Part shown: positions 1 to 9,688 of the stretch, piece by piece | How positions within the stretch are numbered: position 1 is the first letter of the stretch | Layout of the letters: each line of letters begins with the position of its first letter | NCBI GenBank assembly: GCA_036940085.1 | Contig: JALLBK010000184.1 | Location: 1-23,520 of the forward strand | Length of the DNA: 23,520 nt | Source of the DNA: Discostella pseudostelligera | Lineage: Eukaryota; Bacillariophyta; Thalassiosirophyceae; Thalassiosirales; Thalassiosiraceae | Reading direction: 5' to 3' | The notes under the pieces: generated by a model | Database searches by the model: none | What the model was told of the DNA's origin: nothing | What the model saw: the letters and a program-made list of their open reading frames with translations, nothing else | Made by a program: the position numbers and the translations under genes

Positions 1-446
1 AATTGAACTGTTATTGGTTAACGACTACTGATACCAAATCGGTGTGTTTAGAACATGGACGGGGCGTGGCTAAGAGGCGCCCCTACTTCCAACAATGGCC
101 GCTCAGGCCCTGAAAATCGGCGGTATTCTCGTGCGAGTGGATTAGAAGTAGGCGAAAGAAGTAATCGAATTGATTGGGTATTCATTGAGTATCGAGTAAT
201 CTACGATGGCGACTATGAAATTCATGTTATTTTTTATTTACACAATCGATTTACACAATGCCCGCTTGGCGGGAACTTCAAATTTGAAAATCATCGCGGT
301 AGCACTTCTCCTCCCGCCAGCTTCCGTCGCATTGTTCTCATGCTCCCAGCCGCAGATGACCAATCCATCGCCCCCTCCGCCTCTGCATTCCACCGCAACA
401 GCCGACATCTTTTACCGACGATATTGTTGTGTTGGGGATCGAAACC

Positions 447-677
447 ATGGCGAAGAGTCACCGTGAACAGAGCAAAGAACCTCCAAAGAAACGAGGAGGG
501 AACCGTAAATTCGATGAGATGACCGGCTCATTCAGGAAGGCGGCGATTGGATTGATTGCGAAGGGAGTCGTCAAGCATCTTGGTCAGAGGAACGGCGCCC
601 AATGCTCTCCGGGATTTGTGAAAGGTCTCATCGATCAAGCCACAGAAACTACTCCAAACCTCCTCATCACGCGATGA
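447..677 (+). pseudogene. Unrecognised ORF fragment, apparently frameshifted
   Basis: From the ATG at 447 (context ACCATGG) a 76-codon frame stays open to a TGA at 675. The product is basic, with a Lys/Arg-rich start (KEPPKKRGGNRK) followed by a helical-looking stretch. I do not recognise the family. The next frame, entered by a one-base shift near 667, continues as RDDVNNAVRRLTKAR to about 715. It joins the first frame smoothly (LLIT then RDDV), which suggests a one-base deletion in a longer ancestral frame, or a splice site I cannot place. Two TTGGCGGGAA-like elements lie 130-180 bp upstream. It could be the remnant of a gene-family or mobile-element ORF. Confidence is low because there is no homology to anchor it. 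Confidence 0.3.
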
Positions 678-700
678 CGTCAACAATGCTGTTAGACGAC

Positions 701-1327
701 TCACCAAGGCTCGATGGGAAATAGCTGTGCGTGAGATCGTGCACGTTGTTCCAAATTGTTGGAATAAGAAGTTGATGATTGATTATCATTGTGGTAATAA
801 TTGGAGGCGATGCTTGTGTTGATATTGGTATTGTTGTTGCTAAGGTCACCCCGCTTGTGCTGCTGTCTCGGCTTGCCACTGCCACCATTCCGACGAAACG
901 ACGACGAAGGTGACGATGGCCGCTGAGCACCAATCTCTCCTCCGATCATAGTAATATTAATATTCTTCTTCATCGTTTCTCGACGGCGAAATAATTCGTC
1001 AAATCCCATTGTTGGTCGCTGCGAGTTCATGCCATGTTTATCAGCCGTCGATGAGGATGTGGCAGTGGTAGCGGCGGTAGCATTGGCATTGGACATACCG
1101 GTCATCCTATCCAAAAGAGACTTGGCACGCCATTCCGCAATCGGGTCCGAACTGCGTGACCAACAGCTTAGGACATGATTGTATAGTTTAATTGAGGGAG
1201 TGACATCTCGTGCATCCAATCCCAACAGTGTTCTTGAGTTGCCACCGTCTGCAGTAGCAGTATTATCGAGCAGTTCCAATCTCAAGCATATATCTTCCAA
1301 CCTCATAATACAGCAAACTTCTTTCAC
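701..1327 (-). pseudogene. Truncated PPR-like protein fragment
   Basis: The minus-strand frame is open for 208 codons but starts with GTG and has an in-frame TGA about 20 nt further upstream, so the 5' part is missing or lies in another exon. Near residues 43-75 the stretch SIKLYNHVLSCWSRS followed by RAKSLLDRM has the look of a pentatricopeptide (PPR) helix pair, a motif used by organelle RNA-binding proteins. The rest is low complexity: Thr/Ala/Ser-rich, then Asn/Ser-rich. No second PPR motif follows. The frame ends in a TGA at 701-703, inside the sequence that on the other strand continues the fragment at 447-677, so an insertion may have cut the gene. Whether it is a pseudogene or one exon of a longer gene cannot be settled here. 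Confidence 0.4.
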
Positions 1328-2357
1328 TCCCCCCTTACAACGGATGCATCACATCATAACCACCAGACCATATCCTCCTTCAAATCAATCTCCCTGCCTC
1401 ATTATCCCCTTCTCCCCAATCTTTCCCCGTCGGCTGTCACATGGAAATTATCGTCACCAGATCCGCGTATTACCATTACGGAGACATTTCACAGCACTCC
1501 CCACCAGCGAAACCAACAGCGTAGATGCCGCTTCTCCCGCTACCAGTCAGAGATCCAACCCAACGACAAGTTCTTACAACCCTCTAGGCTGTTGGTATCA
1601 TGATATCATTCGATTGTGCATGTGCTATGTGATAAATGGCTGCCATCTACCAATACTACTAGGTAGTAATATGCAATGCGACGACGGTAGGAAATCGGGT
1701 GTACCCACATCCGAGAGCAGCCCCCCCAACCAAGCACACTAATCATGTTATTCTCCGGTGACAACTACTCTGACGGTGGCGGGGATGTATTATGAACGTA
1801 GATGTCGATATGGAGGTGCTTGGCATCGGCAGCTATGGCGCCGAATAGACAGCAAATAGCACCCCCATAGCTTGATATGAGCTAGTAGGAGAGAGGGGAA
1901 TCGTCGTCCGAGTCCTAGTATCGCCACCGGTGGCAAAACAAAGCGGAACACTCGACTCTCGAAATCGATACTTTGAGATGCTTCGGATTTGTTGATTGTG
2001 TAAAAGATTTTGTTAGCAGAACTCACGATTTTGTGCGGTGTGGCCTTCAACGCACCGTATTTATTTCAAAAATTTCACACAAATATGATCGTCCGATGCC
2101 GCCCTCGCATTTGATGACGGATGATGCTACGAACAAACGGTGCTACCACGGCATAGTTCAAGAGTCCGTCAACAATAATATATGCTTAGTTTGGGAAGAT
2201 TCGTTCTAGGTATTGAGATCGAGCCCGTCGAAGTCGGCATTGGATTGTGTAAATCGTCCAAAATTGTGGCCCGCAAACCAGTTTCTAGCTCGTAATTGTT
2301 ATGATGCACAGTTGCTTTGTCTCATTGAATAACACGAGGAACGATGAACAGTCGACA
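1328..2357. other. Gene-poor interval, no supported gene
   Basis: About 1 kb without a convincing gene. The open frames here (1179-1742 plus, 1790-2050 minus, 1973-2209 plus) encode compositionally odd peptides with no recognisable motif, and none connects to a neighbour by a clear splice site. The stretch serves as the 3' flank of the kelch-BTB gene, which ends at 2358 on the minus strand. I see no RNA gene or repeat array in it. Confidence 0.5.
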
Positions 2358-5300
2358 TTACGAGTTTCCACTCATGTTCCTCTCATAATATTGGCAATAT
2401 GACTCCAGCTGATTCGCATTCGTCTTCTGAGCAACTTGGTGCAAGAAGGTACATGTCTCATCATTCACCGCTGGTTGCAAAACACCCTCGATGATCTGTT
2501 TCAGATGGTACAGAAAGAATTGATCGGCAAGTTCCAATAGAGAAATTGCTCGATCTATCCCATCGCTGCCGAAGATGTCGATATCTTGCGGACTCTGGCC
2601 TGTGTAAATATACTTCATCATCGTGAGGAAGCTACTGTAGCTGCAATTGGGAATTTCAATCTCTGTCTTATTGGAGGCACTCTCACGGAAGCCAGCCATG
2701 AACATGGCACGGAAACAATCCGACACAGTTGAGAGTACGAGCTTGTGTCCAAAGACCTTCCGTCCCTCTACTAAAAATGTCACGTCAGAAAATTCCTCAT
2801 CATTGTAAAAGTGCCGCAGTCGACTCACGTACAGCTGTGGACTGGGTAGTTCGGTTACTTTCATTGGTGGAGGAGGGTCCGTGTCGAGGACGAAGAAATC
2901 ATTAAGGTAGTCGGTTCCACAGGATCCTGCGTTCATGCATTTCGTAGGGAGAGAGAGACATGTTGCATGAGGTTGAATCATAAATTGAATAGGTGAACAC
3001 AGCTGATGACATTGCTTACCACCGAAAATATAGATGAACCTCCCAGCCACTGCGGTTGCGGTATGACCCGCTCTCCTTCCAGGAGGTTTGCCGGAGACAT
3101 ACACACTGGGAACAATATCCTCATCGTTTGGGTTCGCGGAGCAGCTTAATGGCGCCGATCCAGTGTAGGATCTCCAGTCGGCAAATTTGGTACCGTTGGC
3201 ATCTCTTCCAGTTGACGTTCCATCTTGACCTCCAAGCACATCCCACGTTGATGACGTCGACGTCGACCAACTTCTCTGATTGTCGCTCCCGAGTGTACTC
3301 CTGCCACCGCCACCACTACCAATGTCGCATTCTCCAGAATCGCTGACCATCTCCCAGCCATTATCATAGTAAGAAGACGAAGAAGAAGAATGGCCATATG
3401 CAATTTGTTGTCTACGGCTCTTGTTGTCAGCATTCGATGACTGGGACATCCCTTCTGTGTTAGTTACACTACCCTCGTTCACATCCAACCAGGCCATCTC
3501 CTTATGATCGAATACATGCAAGTCGTCAAAGCTACATAACATTTTTGGTGAACAGAGTGAGTCCATGCGTCCACGAGAGATTACGCGATAAACAGCATTG
3601 TCACAACTCACCATTTAGAGCTCGTTCCACTACCACCAAACAGGTACATTCGTCCACGAAGTGTCGTGAGCGTCATACCCGCACGGGGATGGGGCTTGAT
3701 ACCTAAAACGCGCGGCGTGGACCATGTGCTGGTGTCCGTATCCAAAATATGAATGTCATTTAGACGCTCTGAACCGTTCCATCCACCGAATATGAAAAGT
3801 TGTGATCTCCCTCCTCCTGCTGTGATATTGGACGTGGTATCGGTGGATATGCTGGCGTCGTTAGTAGCAGGAGTAGTTCGACGGCGACTCTTGTCTTCGA
3901 GCAATGCCGAGGAGTGGTTCGCACGTTGCTGCGGCGGGGTGCCGTGGGTCTGCACCTTGCGCCAAATGTATGTGTCGACATCGAGGGCGCTGAAGATATT
4001 ATTCACATTTGTAGAAACGAGTTGTGAGGGTTGATAAGTTGGTATGAAATACAATCAGTCTAGAAAGAGGAATATGGAACTCACTGTAAATCATTGAGAT
4101 ACTCCCGACCATTTCCACCGCGAAAGACATAGACCTCGCCGCGGGAAGGGATGAAGTCGGCAGAGTGCATATTGCATGGACCCGGAGGAGTTCCCAGACT
4201 AGGCTGTTTTGATAAAAGTCGAATGTTTCGTGTCATGGCATTATGAGCAGTGTTGCAAAACAGTAATGTATAATGTCAAGTTCATGGGTTCTCACCGGTT
4301 GAAACCATCGCAACCGGTCTAATCCTCCCGAGATATCTAAAACCCACATATCACTTGCCGCTAATGGCCCAGCTCCTAGCCATCCCCCAATAATTATAAT
4401 TTGTGCATCATAATCGTCATCATTGTCGTTGTTGACGTCCTCGTAATCTTCGTCGCCATTATCCGTTGGATTGATTAGGTTGGTGGTATCATTCTCTCGT
4501 TCATCCAAGGCTACCAAGTGTGAAGCCTCGACTTCGTTTGGGTGGCTGGTATGATCACTGGCCACCACATCCTCCTCCTCCTCCATTTCCTGCTCGTGCC
4601 CCTGCTGCTTCATCCGATGACGATGAATCCCATCTACTACATCATGGGCGGTGTCAGGATTGCAATTACTACCACTACCGTTTGATTTCTTTTTCCTTGA
4701 TTCGATTGCATCTGCGTCGGATTCTTCACCGCAATCATCATGACTGGACATAGTATTAGTGCCATTCTCCTCTCTCTTGGCAAGCTCTGAATCAGCAATT
4801 GTTAAATCTCCAAGCCCTTCCATCACGGAGGGAGGATGTGTGCGCCATGGATGTCGATGTGAATGTAGCTGGTGGTGTTCTTGTTGTTGTTGTTGGGTAG
4901 TCTCTCGACTTTGATCAATTGCATTCGCACCCATCAAGGTCCTCCTTCCACCACTCATTCTATTGTGCCCATCGCCCTCCTGCCCAGAAGCAGTATTGCT
5001 GTCAACGATGGTATTAATATCATCGGATCGAGGATGCAATAAATGATGATCAACCACTGCAGCATCATCTCGGTGAAATAGTTGTAGTTGCTGCTGCTGG
5101 CGCCGTAATCGTCGTCGTCGCCTCGTTGTTGTAGCTAGTGTTGCAGTATGACCATTTCTACCAGGAGGTGGTACATCCCGTACTGTGTAATACTGTGTCA
5201 AAGAATTGCTATTGTTGTTGCTACTGCTGTCGTAGTTTCTGCTATTGTCGAAATGATTGTTATTGAAGCCGCTGCCTGCCACATTCTCATGCCCATCGCC

Positions 5301-5540
5301 ATTCTCATCCATAAGTAAGCCCAACGATAATGAAGGAGATATCCAACGCTGCTCTTTCAATGAATAGATTAATAACGTTTGATGATTCCGTCGTCCATCG
5401 TACCCGCCAAAGCAGTAGAGATGGCCGCGGTGGTGGGTGACGGAGTGATTTTTGATTTGGGGGGTCGAAGTCGACGACGAAGGGACGCCGCCGCCGTTGC
5501 CGTTGGAGTCGGGAAGGTGGGGAATCTCGGACCAACGCAT
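2358..5540 (-). CDS. Kelch-repeat and BTB domain protein, five exons
   Basis: Proposed exons (minus order) are 5540-4296, 4203-4085, 3989-3612, 3531-3020 and 2926-2358. All introns are GT-AG (80-95 nt) and phases match, giving 940 residues. Kelch blades are visible near residues 35-66 (LYCFGGYDGR), 125-402, 436-464 (VYVFRGGNGREYLNDL), 481-545 (LFIFGGWNGSERLNDIHILD), 556-598 (MYLFGGSG) and 732-768 (IYIFGG). The second blade is interrupted by about 240 residues rich in Gln, Asn, His and Asp/Glu. A BTB domain follows at about 790-862 (FSDVTFLVEGRKVFGHKLVLS), then a helical BACK-like tail. Kelch followed by BTB recalls LZTR1-type proteins. BTB proteins often act as CUL3 ubiquitin-ligase adaptors; that role is inference and the substrate is unknown. 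The start is the first ATG; the frame upstream has only GTG. It shares a 398-bp divergent promoter with the TLC gene. Confidence 0.88.
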
Positions 5541-5938
5541 GACGAAGAATAATTGGGTATCAAGCACTGTTAGAGCAAGGGTTTGGAGGAGGATGACGGG
5601 GTGGCTGGTGGAGGTGGAGGGTAGATAGTAGACCCGTGTTTAAGCTGGGGCGCGGGCCAGCGAGCGGCAAGCGGCAGCGGAAATGGCAATGCAAATTTGG
5701 CGGGAGACGAGGACTCGACTGTAATTATAAGTACACGTGGCAGAAATTTGGCGGGAGAGACGCGACTGCGCCAGCCGTTACGACAGATTTTAGCGGGAGA
5801 CACGAGGTACACGTGGCAATATTCTTCCCGCCATTTTCAACAATGCACCGAACACCGAAAGCCGACGATGAGATTTCCGCCGTCACCGTCATGACCACTA
5901 TTAGATACTTCTTAGTTTATCTTGCTTGATATTGAACG
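5541..5938. promoter_or_regulatory. Divergent promoter with four GGCGGGA elements and two CACGTG boxes
   Basis: This region separates the start codons of the kelch-BTB gene (minus) and the TLC gene (plus). It carries AAATTTGGCGGGAGA at 5693-5707 and again at 5744-5758, the variant TTTTAGCGGGAGA at 5788-5800, and TTCCCGCCA (opposite orientation) at 5825-5833. CACGTG boxes lie at 5734-5739 and 5810-5815, each in the context ACACGTGGCA. The GGCGGGA core matches the E2F/DP consensus known from animals and plants. CACGTG is the core bound by bHLH and many bZIP factors. Binding in this organism is inference; the repetition and spacing are seen directly. Confidence 0.6.
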
Positions 5939-6207
5939 ATGTTCTCCGCATCCTCCCTACTGCCACTGCCGATGCCACCAACCTCCTTCCTATACGGTTT
6001 CATCGGAGGCACCATCTCGTACTTGTGCTCTCGTGCATTATCACCCATCCTCACATCCACACTTGGATCGTCCTCCTTCCAACGAAATGTCAATTCATTG
6101 GATGAAGCCAAGCGATACCATTATCATTCATTATTACCATCGACAATCCATGCATTTGTTCAGATTATTGGTACTTATTCATTTGTTTTCTATGGATGTG
6201 GGGAAGA

Positions 6208-6238
<31 letters not shown>

Positions 6239-6793
6239 GTGCTATCATTCGACGAGAGGACAATTGTGCCCTACGGAACAACCCATCTTGGTCCATCGGT
6301 CTACATGGGAATATTTGTTGGATATCTCGTTACCGATGTGGCATGTGCGCCGTCCCTATCGAGTATGGGATATCCCTTCGTTTTGCATCATGTAGCTGCA
6401 ACGATTTGTTGGTCATATTGTGCCTGCTATCGAGTTATGCAACCGGTGGCAATGCTACTCCAATTTAATGAATTGTCGACACCATTGATGAATTTACGAC
6501 AGATTCTGCTAACGGCGGGGTACGATTCGAGTGCTCTCTCTGTAACGGTTAGCAGTGTTGCATTCTTTGTAGCTTTTGGGATGGTTCGTATCGCACCATT
6601 GCCATCAATGGTATACAATTGGATTTTCCGCGATTATGATGCTATTCGGAATACCATTGGTTTTGGTGGTGCCATATTTCTTTCGCTTTTCTTTGCGGTA
6701 AATGCATTATTGCAATGTGGATGGTTTTGCATCATGTCTCAAAAGTTGATGGGGATGGTGGCGAAAGAGAAACCGAATACGAAGAAGACATGA
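5939..6793 (+). CDS. TLC-domain multipass membrane protein (TMEM56/TLCD4-like)
   Basis: A single-exon frame of 284 residues begins at the first ATG after the divergent promoter. Several hydrophobic segments are visible, around residues 14-32, 66-86, 119-137, 147-165, 194-217 and 238-262. TLC-family (TRAM-LAG1-CLN8) landmarks are present: YHYHSLLPSTIHA near 60-72, the HH pair at 150-151 and FNELSTPLMNLR at 176-187. TLC proteins include ceramide synthases and lipid-handling or lipid-sensing proteins of the ER. The size and motif set fit the TMEM56/TLCD group rather than a ceramide synthase, which carries a longer Lag1p signature, so a lipid-related ER or plasma-membrane role is inferred and the substrate is unknown. 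A run of ten Ser (91-100) sits in a loop, encoded by a pure TCG repeat. The gene converges on the SOUL gene, with 93 bp between stop codons. Confidence 0.8.
6209..6238 (+). repeat. (TCG)10 microsatellite inside the TLC gene
   Basis: Ten perfect TCG units encode Ser91-Ser100 of the TLC protein. Because the repeat is uninterrupted and one codon is used throughout, its length probably varies between strains by whole codons without breaking the frame. Confidence 0.9.
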
Positions 6794-6886
6794 CACAGTT
6801 TAAGTTGAAAAGATCGTGAGTATCCAGTTCAATTCAGCAAGCTTAAACAACTTCCGCTTATACTTGTACACACAATCACGAGATAC

Positions 6887-8200
6887 TTAGAATGGATGAC
6901 CACCCTCTTTCAGTTCAATCCAAACTTCACCCCTACGCTTTCCCATACTATGCACCGCATCATATTGTGCAAATTCCACAAACTCCTCGCTACCATCCTT
7001 CGGAACCAGGCCATCCCGTTTGAGCATCAGTCTCAATTCTCTATCGGCATTACGAACTACTGGACCCATAGCCGCATCCTCAAATGTACGAACGGCCACA
7101 ATACGACCGAATTGCGATGACAGTGATATCGATTTCCACTGCCCCTCGCCAGCCTTCTCGACAGCATCGGCAGGCGGTGGGGGTGCCTCATCATCGCCAT
7201 TACTTGCATATTGCAATGGCCACAACATTACTTTCTCACGTGATATTTCGGCATCATCATCATTGTAAATTTTCATGAGTGACGGTGCGTAGGGGTTCAT
7301 ACCCCGTGAAAAAGCACCAAGACTTCCGTAGCCAAAATCACGTCGGTCGTAGGGAGTTGCAATTCCTACATAACCGGGATATTTTCGCAATTCATAGCCA
7401 TTTCCGCGTCGTAGTAATATGTATGGCAACTCTGGCGCTGCAGCCGCGGCACGGAAACCATCGGGTTGGAGCTGGGCCAAGAAATCTTGGATAGCCACCG
7501 ACTTGTCCACTTTTTGATACTTTCTTTGAGGCAATATTGTTGTTGCATCCGTTCCCTCTTTGATATTAATGGAATCCCAATAGTCCGTCTGCCCTACGAT
7601 TGTTACACCATTGCTACCCCCCACTTGGAGTTTGTAGACGGATATTCCCGAAAATACAGCCTCCGGCTTCCATGGCAAGACTTTCGCGGTTACCCGTAAT
7701 GTCCATCTGGTAATGACATCTGCTATTTGTAAGCTTCCACTACTGTCCTGGCTTATCTCACCTCCCGTTACGGAATGTAAATTAATACTGGCACCAGCGA
7801 ACAGTATCTTTCCCAACAATGTCCGACCGGCTAACATGTCGACATTGTTCCGATAGGAGTTTACGCCAGATAGCGATGTTAATGGATCATCGAATGTCAC
7901 ATCAGGAGCGTACCATGAGTCTACCATGGGATTAAAGAATGAGATGTATTCTTGTGTCAGCACTCGTTTCAACTTTGTGATTGTATTGGATAATTGCTGC
8001 TTCTGTTGCAGTTCCGATGACGACGAAGCAGCGGTGGTGGACATAAGTTTTCGTCCGACATGCTGGCCGACATAGTGATTTTGCGGTCCCAGCAGGGAAC
8101 GGCATGGTTGTGTGCTGAAGGCATTGCTTCCGTTGAGGAATAATGATAGCGCTGCCACTACGGAGATGGACAAAGATATTATTATGGCCGTCATTTTCAT
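6887..8200 (-). CDS. DUF2358-SOUL haem-binding-like protein, probably plastid-targeted
   Basis: A single-exon frame of 437 residues. The first ATG is at 8200; the frame is open further upstream but only with a TTG. Residues 1-27 form a signal peptide (a hydrophobic core, then NGSNA) and the predicted cleavage leaves FSTQP, which matches the diatom ASAFAP-type plastid signature with Phe at +1. Residues about 80-215 (EYISFFNPMVDSWYAPDVTF through GQTDYWDS) are a DUF2358 NTF2-like domain. Residues about 258-437 (YILLRRGNGYELRKYPGY onward) are a SOUL domain. The same order occurs in a plant plastid haem-binding protein group (Arabidopsis HBP5 type). The likely role is binding or trafficking of haem or another tetrapyrrole in the plastid; the ligand is inferred from the family. 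It is divergent from cobS across a 216-bp promoter. Confidence 0.85.
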   Translation of the reverse strand: MKMTAIIISLSISVVAALSLFLNGSNAFSTQPCRSLLGPQNHYVGQHVGRKLMSTTAASSSSELQQKQQLSNTITKLKRVLTQEYISFFNPMVDSWYAPDVTFDDPLTSLSGVNSYRNNVDMLAGRTLLGKILFAGASINLHSVTGGEISQDSSGSLQIADVITRWTLRVTAKVLPWKPEAVFSGISVYKLQVGGSNGVTIVGQTDYWDSINIKEGTDATTILPQRKYQKVDKSVAIQDFLAQLQPDGFRAAAAAPELPYILLRRGNGYELRKYPGYVGIATPYDRRDFGYGSLGAFSRGMNPYAPSLMKIYNDDDAEISREKVMLWPLQYASNGDDEAPPPPADAVEKAGEGQWKSISLSSQFGRIVAVRTFEDAAMGPVVRNADRELRLMLKRDGLVPKDGSEEFVEFAQYDAVHSMGKRRGEVWIELKEGGHPF

Positions 8201-8416
8201 GGTCGTCGATGATTTTTTATGGAGCAAGTGGTGAAAGTGGAAGGTGGAAGTGGAAGCTCAGCAAAAATTGAGTCAGAAATTCAATGGCGGGACAGGCGGA
8301 AATTTTTCCCGCCATTGTCAAAGATTGACAGTTAGGGGAGGAATTTGGCGGGAAAAGATCGCCGCCACCGCCCGCATCAGCATCACCAAATCGTTCACCA
8401 GTCAACAACAAACTTC
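8201..8416. promoter_or_regulatory. Divergent SOUL/cobS promoter with an inverted GGCGGGA pair
   Basis: The 216 bp between the start codons of the SOUL gene (minus) and cobS (plus) carries CAATGGCGGGA at 8282-8292 and its exact reverse complement TCCCGCCATTG at 8307-8317, giving 11-bp arms 14 bp apart. A third copy, TTTGGCGGGAAAA at 8344-8356, is a full match to the textbook E2F consensus. The arrangement suggests shared control of two tetrapyrrole-related genes; that link is inference. Confidence 0.6.
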
Positions 8417-9688
8417 ATGACCATGACATCCGCATCGGCGTCGTCCAAATCGATGAGTCCAAATAATAATACCACTTCTACCAACTCAGACGACGGTGAG
8501 AGTCGCACTACCATCCTCCCACCTGGCATCGTTGAATCGCGGAATTATGACAAACATACCAAATCCCAACAAATATCGGCCGAAATCCAAGCATTCCTAT
8601 CCGGACACATTGACGATGGCGGCAACAAAACCTCCCACTCTGAATTTCGCACCTTCTTCACAATATGGATGTTCATTACCCGCCTCCCATCGCCAAGTTG
8701 GATTGATTTACATCCTGGTTATTTGATGCGTGGCATGTCTTACTTCCCCGTCGCGGGAAGTATATTGGGTAGTATGTATGCAATTGTATTTGAATGCTTA
8801 CATGTATCATTGGGACTTCCGGCCTCTGTGGCAGCATCGGTTACTATTGCCTTTGGATTGTATATAACGGGCTATTTCCATGAAGATGGGCTGGCAGACA
8901 GCGCAGATGGAATGGGAGGGGGGTGGTCAAAAAGTCAAGTACTTCGTATCATGACAGATTCACGTGTGGGTACCTTTGGCTGTGCGGCACTTAGTCTATT
9001 TCTGTTTACCAAAGTACAGTTGCTCGGTTCGTTAGAAATGTCACGGTGGAATGTAGATATCTGGCAAGGGGGTAGCTCTGCTGGTGCTGGACCGGCGATT
9101 CTTGTGGCTCAAACACTTTCTAGACTCTCTGCACCGTACCTCATACGGACGAGAGATTATGTTGCAGAGGTTGGGCCGAAATCGCCATTCTACCTATTCA
9201 TGGTCGAGGCGAAGCATATCGTGACATGGTCGCGGGTTTTGTTTGCCATGTGCTACTGTTTTGTGGTGTCTGCTGTATTGTACGGTCAAGCCTTTGCAGC
9301 TGTACTCATTGTCACGGTTTTGAGTCTGGCACATCTAGCAGGTACGAAGGGCGAGTATCTACTAGGTGGAGTCATGGGTGATTTTTTGGGTGCAACGATA
9401 TGCATATGCGAAATTCTAGTTCTTATTTTGATTGCTTCGAGGGACTCTATCATCGAAACCTACCGAGTGATCACTGAAACAATACACTTATCCGATGGTT
9501 CATTGGGCTCATCCGGTTTCTATCAACAGATGGTGGCGTTATATTGTCTAGATCGTGTGCGTCCTCTCTTCCACTTCCTGTCTCTTATGGTGGCACTGAA
9601 AATGTGGTGTACATTTGTTGGTCCTCCGGATATGTACGACAGAGAGGAAAAGAAGGAAGCGGAAGCAAATGCTGAAAAGAATGACTGA
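8417..9688 (+). CDS. cobS: Cobalamin synthase (adenosylcobinamide-GDP ribazoletransferase)
   Basis: A single-exon frame; from the ATG at 8417 it encodes 423 residues. The frame is open from a TTG at 8345, but that lies inside a promoter element. The enzyme joins the lower-ligand nucleoside to adenosylcobinamide-GDP, the late nucleotide-loop step of vitamin B12 assembly. The CobS signature is clear: TGYFHEDGLADSADGMGGGW at residues 151-170 (acidic residues E156, D157, D161, D164), then IMTDSRVGTFG at 178-188 and GGVMGDFLGA at 317-326. About seven hydrophobic segments fit the family's membrane location. Compared with a bacterial CobS of roughly 250 residues there is a polar N-terminal extension of about 75 residues, with no obvious plastid leader, and a charged C-terminal tail. 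No other B12 gene is adjacent. Possession of cobS by an alga suggests salvage or remodelling of B12, not full synthesis; this is inference. Confidence 0.9.
   Translation: MTMTSASASSKSMSPNNNTTSTNSDDGESRTTILPPGIVESRNYDKHTKSQQISAEIQAFLSGHIDDGGNKTSHSEFRTFFTIWMFITRLPSPSWIDLHPGYLMRGMSYFPVAGSILGSMYAIVFECLHVSLGLPASVAASVTIAFGLYITGYFHEDGLADSADGMGGGWSKSQVLRIMTDSRVGTFGCAALSLFLFTKVQLLGSLEMSRWNVDIWQGGSSAGAGPAILVAQTLSRLSAPYLIRTRDYVAEVGPKSPFYLFMVEAKHIVTWSRVLFAMCYCFVVSAVLYGQAFAAVLIVTVLSLAHLAGTKGEYLLGGVMGDFLGATICICEILVLILIASRDSIIETYRVITETIHLSDGSLGSSGFYQQMVALYCLDRVRPLFHFLSLMVALKMWCTFVGPPDMYDREEKKEAEANAEKND

Noticed and set aside
1179..1742. 187-codon plus-strand ORF
   Set aside because: It runs antisense to the PPR-like frame for its first part, has biased Pro/Ser/His composition and no motif; treated as chance.
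1790..2209. Overlapping minus and plus ORFs of 86 and 78 codons
   Set aside because: No motif, no splice connection and no usable start context; probably non-coding.
8345..8416. N-terminal extension of CobS from a TTG codon
   Set aside because: The TTG is part of the promoter element TTTGGCGGGAAAA, and an ATG follows at 8417.
8201..9688. Bacterial B12 operon or contamination carrying cobS
   Set aside because: Neighbours are spliced eukaryotic genes, the promoter carries the same element as other local genes, and no second cobalamin gene is adjacent.
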